A stretch of 64,000 bases of DNA. It comes from Linum tenue. Its lineage: Eukaryota; Streptophyta; Magnoliopsida; Malpighiales; Linaceae. Below the pieces are notes generated by a model that was given only the letters and a program-made list of their open reading frames with translations, did not search any database and had not been told where the DNA came from. How positions within the stretch are numbered: position 1 is the stretch's first letter; each line of letters starts with the position of its first letter. The position numbers and the translations under genes were made by a program. The stretch is from assembly GCA_946122785.1 (NCBI GenBank), contig CAMGYJ010000002.1, positions 25,642,492-25,706,491 on the forward strand. The letters are read 5' to 3'. Below are positions 10,141-22,393 of this stretch, piece by piece.

Positions 10141-10844
10141 TTGGGCTGGAAAAATAGACCAGACCGTTAGAAAAACTGTGGGCCACATTGTACCACACAG
10201 TTTGGTCCGGACCGTAGACCGTTAAGTATGATGGTCTGGTCTGGTCCATGGTTTGTATTATTTTATGTTATGATTTATTGGTCTGGTCTAGACCGTGGTT
10301 TACCGGACCAAACCGTGAACACAACTGACTTGTCAATACATGTTAACAGCCCATTCGACCACTCTCCCAACTCCCACAATGACACCCAAGTCTCAACCTT
10401 AGTTTTGTGAATCTTTTCCCTCCTTCATTCACAACACATTTAACCAGTGAGTAGAGATAATTGTGTCTCCATATGATATTATGTTAATGTTTATGACGTT
10501 ATGGTGCAAGTTGGGATGCTTTTACTTTGTATATTTGTTATGTACTAAGATTTAGGTATCAAAATTATTCATGCATATTAGGATTAATGTGTTGAGGCAA
10601 ATAACAATTATTTTTCTTGGTTATTGGTTCAATTTTTTGTGTGATTGACTAAACAAATTATTCATTTTCGTTGAGTGTGGTCTATCTGAACCAGACCAAA
10701 CAGAACCAGACCGCACAGGCGTGATCTGGACCGGACCGTATAGTTTGTGGTCTGGTCTGTGGTCTATACTTCAGTCTCTCGGTCTGGACCATAAACCGTA
10801 TATATGGTCTGGTCTGGACCAGACCACACCGTTTTCCAGCCCTA
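10141..10844. mobile_element. Non-autonomous hAT-type element (MITE), 704 bp
   Basis: The left end TTGGGCTGGAAAA and the inverted right end TAGGGCTGGAAAAC form terminal inverted repeats of the hAT type. They are flanked by 8-bp target duplications, TGGTAGAT (10133-10140) and TGATAGAT (10845-10852), which differ at one base. Both subterminal regions are packed with variants of GGTCTGGTC and its complement, the kind of transposase-binding clusters seen in hAT elements. No transposase is encoded. Confidence 0.8.
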
Positions 10845-10852
10845 TGATAGAT

Positions 10853-11748
10853 GGTGAAATACGGGGTTCATCAGATTCAATACATCAAATAATAATACAC
10901 TAATTGACTCAATACATCAATTTGAAGAATCACAACCTCCAAACGGCCCCTCCACATAATTAACCAGAAGTAACAATTTCCAACTTATCCACCGATGATA
11001 AAGTTGTGAAAGTCTAGCTTGTACCACAACCGTTGAGGAATTCAACTTATTGGAAAATTAAAAAGAAATTAATTATCTGCACAAGCAGCTTGTCATTATC
11101 GAAACCCTCTAACCGATCTTATCAATATCAAGGTTTGAATAAAGAACCATCACACACATTAATTGTAGCAGTAACAGAAAAGGATGCAAATCCAATTGTC
11201 TTCAGGATTGCAGAAAAACATGAAGGGCTCAATTGGAGAAGAATAGAATTTTGGAATTGAAGATAGAAGTTCAGAATATTCAGGGGGCTACTTAACATAT
11301 TTGTTAGGCGACACCGTTTGCCCCTTTGCGATCAATGGAAGAAGAAGAATTATTCTTTATTGAATAGTGAATACCAATTAGCAAGTTATTAAGTATCAAC
11401 CAACAAACCATGAGCATCAGAAGTTCGGGTTTGGGTTGCTAATTTGAACAGTTCATCGTTAAACTCGGTTGATGAATTGTTATTAGTGTTTGTCTTTCTT
11501 TTCCAGCACATTAATATACCTATCGAACAATGGTTTCTTGTAAATATAATTAATTATACTTCATGTCTCCTGGGTGGACATCCGGTAATTAATATATTAT
11601 CCTTGATCAATGATCAGTAGTTCAGTACCTCATAAAAAAAGTCCCATCCGGTCGGTTTCCCTGTTCGGAGTTTATGATGATAAATATGCAACCAAACAAA
11701 TCACGTACGTTGTTGCTCGACACTAAAAAACCAAAACATTACCACTTC
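10853..11748. other. Intergenic sequence, nothing recognised
   Basis: AT-rich, no coding pattern, RNA gene or repeat with clear ends. Confidence 0.5.
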
Positions 11749-13522
11749 TAAGGTTAATAATCGGTCGGTATCGGTATAACTGGTTACCGACTTACCGGTT
11801 ATCGATATTATCGAGATGCCCATGGTAACTCTCAACTACCGGTATCGATTAATTGTCGGTTAACCGACATACCGACTTGCCGATAACGGTTACATTCCCG
11901 GTTATCCGAAAACCAGTAGGCTTTCTTGTTTTCCGTCTTCATCTTCTTCCCCAATTGACCCACTCTTTACCGAGCACGGAGAGCAGAAGCCGCAGGCGAC
12001 TGGGAAAATTTTGAGGCAGAGCAACATCTCCGGCGATTGGCGGCTCTCCATCTCCCTCGCGCATCTCTAGATCTGGTCATCTGTAGAGGTGTTGCGGCAG
12101 CGGCGAATCTCTAGATCCAGCAATCTGCGGTGGTGCTATGACAACGATGAATCTCGAGAAAACTCGTCGCTGTGGGAATCGCTAGAAACCTCGACAATCG
12201 GCTGCCGACGGTAACTCTTCTCTGGTCGATTCTTCTCTAGCCGACGCTTGGATAATCGGCCGTCGCTTCTTAAGTTGCATGGAGGATCGGAGCTAGGAAC
12301 GAAGACGGGGAGAGGCGGAGAGGGGAGAGGGAGGAGAGAAACATGGGGGGCTGGCGGCAATGAGTGACGGAGAGAAAACAAGGCGACGACTGGTGGTTTG
12401 CTGGCCTGGAGGCTGGAATGGTGATGGGCGGCAGAGAGAACAGAGGAGGGGAAGCGAAGGAGCAAGGAAGAGTCAACTGGTCGTCTCTCTCCTGTGGTTA
12501 GGGCTAGAAGTTTGGTATCGGTATTTTGGATATCCCGAATACCGTACCGAATTTATCACTATTTGGTATTACCGAATACCGGTTTATTTTTTAGAGATTG
12601 AGATTGGGGTTCATTTTGGAGTGTTATTCGGTATTCGAGATTACGGGATTGGGATTGGGATCTGTATATACTGAAATACCGAGAAATACCAAAAATTAAA
12701 CATTAATGAAATGTAGCACACAACCGTTGGTCATTCCTCACTCTTTCACGACTTAAAAGCCCCCATCCAACTCAATTTTGACTTTCTAGTTTAAGTCACT
12801 CTCGTCTCTCACCTAATCTCTTGTTATTTTCATAACACAAAAAATCAAACATTAGTATTAGTCATCTCTCAGCCTCCAATTCGTCAAATTAAAGATTATT
12901 AATGACAAGAATTTGAGATGTCACCTTTCCTACATTCTCCTTATCCATATCTTAGCTATAGGCAAATTCAAAACTCTTTGCTTAAGTTGCTTCGTCCTAA
13001 ATTAAACAGTCAAATTTAATTTATATGTTTAATTATTAATTACAAAGGTAATTAATTTTGTATTCAATAATACCAATTGGGATACCGAAATACCGATTGG
13101 GATACCAAAATATTTAGGGATTGGGATTGGGATACTGAAATTATTTAGGAATTGGAATTCGGATTGATTTTAGGGTGTAATTCGGTATTTGGGATTTCGA
13201 TTTTGGTATTGGGATACCGATATCGTATCGATTTTCACGCATACCTGTGGTTGCGACTCTCTCCTAGTCTCTCTCTAGCCATCTCTCTTGGTGCAGCAGT
13301 ATAGGAAAGGGAGGAAGAAAGAATGAAGATGGGAGCGGCAGAATGAAGGCAGGCAGGAGATTTAAGGATTTTGTTTCGGTAGCCGGTTAGGATTCGGTAA
13401 ACCGGCATCGGTAATATACCCAATCCTATTCAGTATAACCAACTTCAGCGATTTTCCCTCCGTATACTGGTACCATCGGTTAACAGTATAATCGGTTATA
13501 GGGAAACCGTTTACCAGCCCTA
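11749..13522. mobile_element. hAT-type non-autonomous element, outer of a nested pair
   Basis: The left end TAAGGTTAATAATCGG and the inverted right end TAGGGCTGGTAAACGG match at 11 of 16 positions, and both subterminal regions are rich in CGGTTA/TACCGA motifs. The GC-rich interior (about 11940-12490 and 13253-13375) resembles 5' leader sequence and contains no transposase. A second element (12500-13244) is inserted in it. I see no clean 8-bp duplication outside, so the exact ends are less sure than the family. Confidence 0.6.
12500..13244. mobile_element. Nested hAT-type MITE, 745 bp
   Basis: Flanked by a perfect 8-bp duplication CTGTGGTT at 12492-12499 and 13245-13252. It starts AGGGCTAGAAGTTTGG and is filled with TATCGGTATT/ATACCGA motifs. 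A related sequence lies at 52681-52862. The duplication lets the host sequence be rejoined cleanly. No coding capacity was seen. Confidence 0.75.
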
Positions 13523-13592
13523 ACTATTTATATCTCGCCATAAAATTTTAAGCTAAATACTATATATTGGTCGAACCTTTCAAAAATAAAAT

Positions 13593-14096
13593 TGTTGGGC
13601 CTAGAAGGAAGACACGCAGCCCGTGAGCCCAAGGAGCATTGAGGGCCCATGTAAGAACGAGTAAGGCCCAAATCAAGGACAGTGGGCGAAGGCGGTTCCC
13701 ATGACCCATGCTACGGGACCGCCCGACATCCGAAGGGGACAACGGTCAAGGACCGCCCGGCACTCTGGCTTCACGGTACAGAGTCTGACAGGAAGACGTT
13801 AGCGAAGCCAGAGGCGTCCTAGACCGCCCGACAACTCATTAAATTCCCACGGCCGAGCCGAGACTAGTATAAATACCAACGGGAAAGCCACATTTATGGT
13901 AACTCCTATAAACTACAATCTCTCTCTTATTTATTCCTCACTCACTTCTCTCTCTAACTTTGGCATCGGAGGAGGTCCCAGGAAACCTCCTGTGGACCTT
14001 TCTTGCAGGACTTCAAGGATCGCCTCTCACCTACGAAGGACCGCTCGAAGTCAGTGAAGCCTCACTAAACCGCCTGGTGCAAATCAGGCCTAAACA
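13593..14096 (+). repeat. 5' LTR of the Tat gypsy element
   Basis: Starts TGTTGGGCC and ends CTAAACA. A TATA motif (AGTATAAATAC, 13866-13876) marks the likely U3 promoter of the element. It is collinear along its full 504 bp with the copy at 23012-23515. Confidence 0.93.
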
Positions 14097-14099
14097 TTT

Positions 14100-14117
14100 T
14101 GACGCCCACCGTGGGGC
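14100..14117 (+). promoter_or_regulatory. Primer binding site for tRNA-Lys
   Basis: Three bases after the 5' LTR the sequence TGACGCCCACCGTGGGGC matches the complement of the 3' end of plant tRNA-Lys (including CCA) at 17 of 18 positions. Minus-strand DNA synthesis would start here. The single mismatch is the third base. Confidence 0.8.
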
Positions 14118-14142
14118 CTCACGACTTCGTCACCAGAGAAGG

Positions 14143-15849
14143 ATGGGAGACGACTTTGAAACTCCCCTCAAGGGGATGACCGAGAACAACACCCTCCGAG
14201 GTCTATCACCGAGAGTTGAAGACGAATCCGAGCTCGATGAGGTAGTTAAAACCCAGGGCTTGCAAATCGCGAGCATGCAAGACAGCCTGTCGCAGATCCT
14301 CCAACTCTTGAAGACAAAAGAAGACCCTCCCGAGGGATCGAGGGGGAGGATGTGAGAGGAGAAGCAGAAGGCCGCCTTAATCCTCGACAGCCCTACTCGG
14401 ACAGAAGGCGGAGGACCAGAGGCGGACGACGCAGACCTTGGCTTCCTCGAAGAACATTTGCGGTCGACCTACGGGAAACATAAGAGCCCAAATGTCCTTC
14501 AAAACCCACTCTCCAAGGAGCTATTCAAGACCCCAGTACCACCAAACTTCTCCTCCCTTGGACTACCAGCGTACAACGGGACTTCAGATCCCGCGGACCA
14601 CCTTTGCGCATTCATGTTGAAGATGCAACTTATTAATGCCACCGACTCTGACTTGTGCTGAGCGTTCCCGGTCACCTTCAGCGGTCAGTGTCGGACGTGG
14701 TATACCTCCCTTCCGGAAGGGGTGATAGAGAACTTCGAGCAATTTGCGATACTTTTCTCCACGAAGTTCGCGTCTCAGCGGCGTCGCAAGCTCACCGTCT
14801 CGGCACTCATAAATTGTACACAGAAGAAGGAGGAGTCGCTTGCAGAGTTTTATGACCGCTGGAATGCAATCGCTTGCGAAATAGATGGCATCTCCTCGGT
14901 TGTAGCCGCCGGCAATCTCAGGATATCCACGACCAGCATCGAGTTTAAACGAACCTTGATAAAGAAAGATGCCATGCTAACGTCGTGGTCTGACCTGGAC
15001 CAATTGGTACGACGTGCCATCTTGCTCGAGGAAGCGCTGGCTACTGACGACAGTGGTCATCAGGGACGCTCCCGAAACGACCCTCAAGAGCGTGTGGACG
15101 CTCGACGCGGTAGGCGCTCTCCTGAGCGGAAGTCGTATCGCAACCGGTACACGGAGCACGATGGCAAAAGGGAGGTGTATTCCACCGACAGGGAAAGAGG
15201 AAGAGAAAGGCGAAGAAGTGGAAGAAAGCCCGAGGAATCTTCTGGCCAAGAGCCGCAAGAGGGTAAAAAATGGTGCGATTGGCACCAAATGGCTACTCAC
15301 GACACCACAGAGTGCAGAGAGTTCAAAGCCAGCTTGAAATACTTAGCACCGGGAGACCTGCGTAGCCGCCTCGAGACGCGGCGTCCTCATCGAAATCATT
15401 CCCAAGAAATGCGAGAGGACTCTCACAGCCCCGAAATAGACAAATCAAGACGCCCTCGCAAAGAAAGGTTGAGGTCGCCCGTGAGGAACAAGGTCATCTC
15501 GCCTCAGAGACAATCTCCCTCCAACCGGCCCCCGCGTGGAAATGACGACGGAATGGAGATCATTACGATTGCAGGTGGCAGAAAACGCCCCAGATCCGAG
15601 GCGGACCGCCTAGGCCATTGCCTCAGTGTCCAGCGCGGAGTGCCCACTGATGTCACCTTCCTCCCATTAGAGTTGGCTAAGGAGGAAAACTCAGAAGACC
15701 CCTTAGTCATCTCCTTCAGAACCGACAGATTCAAGGTTACCCGGGCGCTTGTTGACAATGGGAGCTCCGCCGATATCCTTTTCTACTCAGCACTTAGGAG
15801 TATGAAGAAAAGCGTCCAGGACCTCAACCCTCCAACACCAGTCTGGTAG
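14143..15849 (+). pseudogene. gag and N-terminal protease of the Tat element
   Basis: A single frame begins MGDDFETPLKG and runs through the retrotransposon gag domain (NFEQFAILFSTKFASQRRRK near 14730) and a highly basic Arg-rich tail. It ends in the protease, whose active-site motif is DNGSS (ALVDNGSSADIL, near 15752). Two in-frame TGA codons (14353-14355, 14659-14661) break it, the second inside the conserved gag core where Arg is expected. After about 15830 the protease continues in another frame (SNTSLVGFSGTKVRF), so one base has been gained or lost. Gag would form the particle shell and the protease would cut the polyprotein. Confidence 0.85.
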
Positions 15850-18800
15850 GGTTCTCGGGAACGAAGGTTCGCTTCCTCGGGTCAATCACCCTCAAAGTCA
15901 CCATAGGCGAGGGCGGGATCACTAAAACCAAGCAGGTAGAGTTCCACGTAGCAGACTGCCCTTCGGCCTACGATGTCATCCTCGGGCGCGGTTTCCTAGC
16001 CTCGTTCGAGGCAGTCGCCTCAACCTGTCACCAAATGCTGAAGTTCCCTAGCGGAGGGCAAACAGGACTCGTCAAGGGCAACGCAAAGGAATGCTACCAA
16101 GCGACCATCGAACGTCTCGAGGTGGACCTCGTTGACGCCAGAGGCGACGTGCCCCGACCCGAGGCAGTTGAAGGGGACATAGCGGTCGCCTTGAACGAAG
16201 AGCAACCAGACAAGACAGTCCGCATTTCGGTGCACTTGGCTACGGAAGAAGCCCAAAAGCTACTCGCATTCCTCAGAGAGTACCAAGACCTCTTCTCATG
16301 GGGCCCGGAGGACATGCTCGGCGTCCCTCGTAGGGTCTCCAAACACCATCTCTCCATCAAAGCCAAGATGCGACCTATACAATAGCGAAGAAGACATTTT
16401 TCGGTCGAGAAACAGGTAGCCCTCGAAGAAGAAGTGCGGAGGCTACTCAAAGCCGGGGTCATCAGAGAAGTAAAGTACCCCACTTGGCTCTCAAACCCGG
16501 TCTTTGTGCGCAAGTCAGGTGGCGCCTGGCGAATGTGTATCGACTTCACCAGAGCCTGTCCCAATGACGCATATCCCCTTCCCCGCATCGACCAATTGAT
16601 CGATGGAACCGCCAACCATGAGGCGCTTAGCTTCTTGGACATGTTCTCGGGATACCATCAAATCAAAATGGCAGAAGGCGACCAAGAGGCAACCTCTTTC
16701 ATGACTCCTATGGGTAATTTCTGCTATGTGGTCATGCCCTTTGGACTCAAGAACGCGAGGGCAACCTATCAACGAATGGTCGACGCGGTCTTCAAAGACC
16801 AGATGGGAAGGATTGTGGAAGCTTATGTCGATGACGTCTTAGTCAAGAGCAAAAAAGCCGGAGGCCACCTTTCTGACCTACGGGAGACCTTCGAGACGCT
16901 AAGGCGGAAGAATCTGAGGCTCAACCCGCTCAAATGCGTCTTCGGAGCCGAGGCCGGGAAGTTCCTTGGATTCATGATCACCAAAAGAGGAATAGAGGCC
17001 AACCCCAAGAAAATCGAGGCCATCCGCAACCTCAAGCCCCCAAGGACAATCAAGGAGATTCAAGCGTTCAATGGCAAAATGGACGCTCTGGGAAGGTTCA
17101 TCCCGCGGTCCGCCGACAAGTGTTCCCCTTTCTTCCAAATGCTGAGGAAGCCCGCCTCAAGACTCCAATGGGGTGCCGAATGCGACAAGGCTTTTGACCT
17201 GCTGACAAATCAACTTAGCTCCCCGCCAATTTTGAGCACTCCTGTCAACGACGAGCGGCTCTATCTCTACCTGGCAGTGTCGGAGCAGGCCGTAAGCTCA
17301 GCCCTGGTGCGAAGAGCGCAAGACGGCTCCGAGCAGCCTGTCAACTACGTAAGCAAGGCACTTCTTCCCGCCGAAACAAGATACATGCCGGTAGAGAAGG
17401 CAGTCCTCGCAGTTGCCTCAGCCGCAAGGAAGCTACGACCGTATTTCCAAGGGCACCCAATCACAGTGCTAACCAACCTACCTCTCAAGAGTGTCATGCG
17501 CGGGATGGACGCCTCCAACAGGTTAACAAAGTTGGCGATCGAACTCAGCGAATACGACATCGAATACGCCCCGAGACCGGCCATCAAGGGCCAGGTCCTG
17601 GCGGATTTCATCGCCGAGGGGTTCAGAGACATCAAGACCAACAATGTCGCCGAATATGAGGCACTCATCAACGGGCTCAAGATACTCTCCAATCTGGACG
17701 TGACCGATGTGCACATCTTCTCCGATTCCCTCCTGATAGTGCAGCAAGTGCACGAAGCGTTCGAAGTCAAAGACAAAACACTAGCCACACTGGCTGGCAA
17801 AGTCAAAAGCGCCCTGGCACAGTTGAGCTCCTGGAAGCTCGAGCATGTTCGAAGGGATGGCAACCAGCACGCCGATGCGCTGTCCAAGCTGGCGACCGCT
17901 CTGGACTTTGAAGGGGATCGTCATGTTACCGTGACCAAAGAAGGCGACCTCTCCGGAGAAGTCATGCTGATAGGGGACGCATCAGACTGGAGGACGCCGT
18001 TGTTCCAGTATTTGGAACACGATATCACCACTCAACACCCAGTCGAGCGGAAAGCGCTTAAGCGAAAGGCAGCACGGTACACCATTGTAGATGGACAGCT
18101 TTGCAAAAGGTCATTCTCCGGAGCGTATCTGAAGTGCCTCGGTCAAGAGGAGGCAAAGTAGATGCTCAAGGCAATATACAAGGGGACATACGCCACACAT
18201 GCGGGTCCCAGGTCGCTCGAGCGCACGGTCCTCCTACAAGGATACTACTGGCCAACGATCAAGAAGGATGCTTCAGACGTCGTTCAGAAATGTCATGCAT
18301 GCCAAGTCCACGCCTCCAAGCACCACCTGCCTAGTTCTGAGCTGCAGAACATAGTGGGACCATGGCCGTTCGCTCGGTGGGGCCTCGACCTCTTGGGACC
18401 CTTTCCCACAGCCCCACTAGGCAAGAAGTATTTGGTGGTAGCAGTGGACTACTTCACCAAGTGGTTAGAGGCAGAACCACTAGAGACAATCACGAGTGCC
18501 CGGGTGCAGAAATTCGTGTTCAACAACATCATGATCCGCTTCGGCATCCCACAGTCGATCGTCGCCGACCACGGGAATCAATTTGATTGCAGGCCGTTTG
18601 AAAATTTCTGCGCCAGGAACCGCATTACCTGCACAATGGCCTCGGTGGCATACCCACAGACTAACGGCCAGGCTGAGGCATCCAACAAGCTGATCCTCCA
18701 AGGACTGAAGAAACGACTGAAGGCCGCCAAAGGGGCATGGACCAGTGAACTCCCACACGTCCTCTGGGCGCATCGCACGACCTACAAAACCGCTACGGGT

Positions 18801-19226
18801 GAAACTCCATTTGCCCTGACATATGGTTCTGAAGCGGTCGCGCCCGAGGAGCTGAACCTCCCATCTCTCAGAGTCCAAGCATATGATTCCGAGACCAACC
18901 ACCAGAAACTCTTGGGGCAACTGGACATGATAGAGTCCCGACGCGATGCGGCCCTGGAACGCATCTTGAGCGAAAAAATGAAGGTGGCCGCCTCTTACAA
19001 CAAGAGAGTGAAGCCGCGACCCCTCGAAGAAGGAGATATGGTGCTTAAACGAGATTTTCAGAAAAAGGATGAACATGGAAAACTCGCTGCCACATGGGAA
19101 GGCCCATTTCTCATTGGCGAAAAAACAGGTCCCAGTACCTTCAGACTTGGAACCATGGATGGCTACCCAGTCTCCAAAACTTGGAACGGGATGCATCTGC
19201 GGAAATACTACTCGGGTGCAATTTAG
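15831..19226 (+). pseudogene. pol of the Tat element: protease end, reverse transcriptase, RNase H, integrase
   Basis: One frame with two in-frame TAG codons (16383-16385, 18159-18161). The protease remainder is followed by a reverse transcriptase with WRMCIDFTRAC and the catalytic YVDD (near 16825), then an RNase H (VNYVSKAL onwards) and a second, archaeal-type RNase H. The second one is shortened: FIAEGFRDIKTNN (near 17610) runs straight into VAEYEALINGL, so its first strand and first catalytic Asp are gone. The integrase (18162-19226) keeps a CHACQ zinc-finger segment, the catalytic Asp in DLLGPF, the Asp in VADHGNQF and the Glu in QAEASNK. Both stops are consistent with CAG to TAG changes. 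Confidence 0.88.
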
Positions 19227-19843
19227 AACATTTCATACTACTGCAAGGACATTTTGGTGGCACGGGAAATCTCCCACCACAAGTAATCGCGTAATGGTTG
19301 CTATCTAGCGACCCCCCTTTTGCGCAAAGTTATTCCAGTGGCCAAGGAACACTCCTTCCACTTTTAACAATGTATCGGTTGCTTCCAAATGACCGCTTTT
19401 GCTTTAGTACAATTATGCTTGTGGTTAAATTTTCGAATCTTCGTGCATCTTTTACACAAAACCCGCACCACCGCAGGGACACCCTCACAGCAGGCAATCC
19501 TTAAGAATAATCGGCAAGCATCTTTGCCAACCAAGTTACACAATTACCCGAAATAATACAAGGGTCGCTACTCCGAAAAGTGGGGGGGAAAAGCAATCAA
19601 AGGCGCCCTCGGTCGCTCCGAGACCCTACGCCCACCTAGTAATCAAAATACTCATGAACATAAACCCGCTCCAACGCGGTCTAATTGCATCATTTCTCCA
19701 ACAAAGAAAGCAAAATCCGCCGCTATGCGGCAAGAAAAACATGTTCACACAACGATGCAAATCCATAAAGGAAAATTGTCTTAAGCACTCAAACCTCCCC
19801 GAAAGTTGAAATCTAATGCGAACAAAGAAGAACCAAGATAGAG

Positions 19844-22393
19844 TCAAATCCCAGGCGACCCGCCACTCGCCACATCACCTTCCTCAGCACCTTCCTCGTC
19901 ACACCCCGCTTCCTCCTCCTCAGATTCATCCGCCTCCGAATTCACGTCCGACGAAGACCAGTGACCGACCGCGTCCCATACACGGTCTGCATCCCAGCCA
20001 ATGTCGGGGCAATCCTCGCGAAATAAGTGGCGTATGGCGGCCACTAGGTTGCCAACAACGACCTTATACTTTGCCTTGTCTTGAGCGATGAACTCGGCGG
20101 ACTTCAGGTAAGCGGGCCCGGCTTCAGCTCGGGTGGCGGTCACCTCAGCCTCGTGAGTCACACATAAGGACGCTTTCTCCAACTTCAGCTCATCCACCTC
20201 CTTGCGCAAGGCGTCCTGCTCCTCCAGCAGCATCTTCTCAATTTCGCGAGACTTCGACAACGAGTCTTGAAGGCGGTCCCTCTCTTCGTGGATCGCCTTG
20301 GAAGCCTCCCTCTCATCCAACAAGGCCTGTCCTTTTGGGCTAACCGCTCCTCGAAGCCCTTCTCCATTTGAGGACGCAGTTCCTCCATCAAGGCCGCCCT
20401 TCCTTCCTCCACACTCTTCTTGAGGTTGGCTATCTCGACCGCGTTATCATCAACGGTCTTTGATAGGCGGTCGTTAAGCAATATGATTTGGGGAAACCCA
20501 ATTTGTGCCTACAAGGAGAATAGAGAATCGGTTAACAAAAGAGCATAGCATGAACAAGATCAACACTATTGCAAAATACTAACCCCGAAGAAGAGTTGCG
20601 AGGCGGTCCGAGCCAGTCGGCGGTTGCTCCCCTGAGAGGAAGCAGTATACTCGTTGGGCATCACCAGCTGATCGCTAATGGAGTGGAAGGCGAGTTCGGC
20701 CGCTTTAGTATCCGTCGCCGCCAACGGGGGAACCTCCACAAGGCTTGGCTTATCCGATCGCTTCGCGGACTTCCCACGCCTGTCATCCACCTTCGAAGGG
20801 GAGGCACGAACCTTGGCGCGCTTTGGCGCAGTTTCGGCAGTCTCCGGCAGCATGAGCCTCTTCCCTGTCCCCCACGGCACAGAGATGGACACACCACCAG
20901 TCGCGTTGGGTGGATCGGCGTTTCGGCGGACCTGGAAACCGCCGGCTGATCAGAGGCGGCGGCCGCGGCAGGCGAGGATGTACCACCTCCCCGAGCGGTC
21001 TTGACCACTTTCTTCCTTCGTGGCCTATTCGCGTCCGCCAACTGCCTCAGACCTGGAGAAAGAAAGCATAAGTGAAATACATGAGAATGATAAGCAGCGA
21101 AGCTAAAAAAGTACACTACTAACCGTAAAAACTGCGCACAAGCTGATATGCGCTCTCAGAACCGTTGTGCTTGACCCGCAGTTGAGCCGCCTCCACAATG
21201 CGGTCCACATGATCTATCACAGACTGAGGAAATTGGTTAGACTCGCACTAGTCATCTTTCGAGCCAACCGCATAACCCGTGAGCGGCTCGGCATCACCGG
21301 CATACCACTTCCAAGACGGTTTGGCGAAAAAGTACTCTTTGTACCAGGGAGAGTCCAACTTGGGCGCCCCGGTGACAAATCCCACCGAATTCTCCCGCCT
21401 GCTGATCGACCAACAGTTGGTCGAATCTCGGATGTTATAGATCAGTCTGAAAGCATCAAAAGAAGGGTCTTCCTTGATGCGGTCACACGCCAGACGATAC
21501 ATTACCGAGTGAAATATGATCGTCGGAGAGAACCGCCTCAGAGTACAGTTGAGCCAATGTAAAGTCCTTGTCAAAATCGGGTCGAGCAGGAACCTTAGCC
21601 CAAGCTTGACGTGCTCTACCAGAATCAGGATCCAACCGCTGGGGCAGGACCCCGAGCGGCTCGTCTCAGAAGGAGCCGCATACTGCCACTCAGGGGGCAT
21701 ACGCAGCGTCTTCAAACGATGCAACACCTGCTCTGGCCTAAAGGCCGCCCCCGAATTCTTTGGTCCCTGCTCAAACACCTCCAAAGGGATTGGTTCTCCT
21801 TCCCACATACCCGCATGACGCAAGACGGTGTATACTGCATCCTGAATCGCCACCGGAAGCGGTCTAGGCCCCCTTGACTCCGAAACCTCCAATGAAGAAG
21901 AGGTGCTAGAGGACGCCTCCGAGCGAACCGCATCGCTGCTTACCTCGACATCCTCTTCCAAAGAAATACTATCTAACCCTACTCGCTCAAACTCACCCAG
22001 ATAATCCCCCACAGCGGAAGACGTGGCCATAACCCCAACTGGTACAGGGCATGTGTTAGCACAATAGTTATCCAAGCCAATAAAATCTTCGACTAAACAA
22101 TCGTCTAATTCAGAACCATTTCCAACGTATAATTCTAACCCAGACAAGTCCCACACACACTCAGATGGGTTTTGAACGGGTAAAAAGAGGGTCGTACCTT
22201 GGGATGCGAAAGCGGTCGCGGCAGCACTCGTGGGTTTCTTCCCCATTGGCGGGATCGCCGAAGGCACGACGGAGCTTGAGGGCTACCTGTCGAGAACAAC
22301 CACCGGAGGGGATTCGGCGGCGGGAGAACTCCCGAAAGCGGCAGCGCCACTCGCGTCGACGCCGGAAGATGAGGGTGGTGCTCCGCCGGACAT
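19844..22393 (-). pseudogene. Spliced antisense gene carried by the Tat element
   Basis: On the strand opposite to gag-pol, between integrase and 3' LTR, a gene can be read as 22393-21124, 21052-20584 and 20508-19844. Both introns have GTTAGT donors and AG acceptors. Exon 1 starts MSGGAPPSSSG and contains a region resembling the Pfam 'putative gypsy type transposon' domain (GWILILVEHVKLGLRF near 21610). The last exon encodes a Glu/Lys/Arg-rich coiled coil and an acidic tail. In-frame stops at 22283-22285 and 21248-21250 and frameshifts near 20935 and 20325 show that it is decayed. Antisense genes at this place are known from Tat-lineage elements; their role is unknown. Confidence 0.7.
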
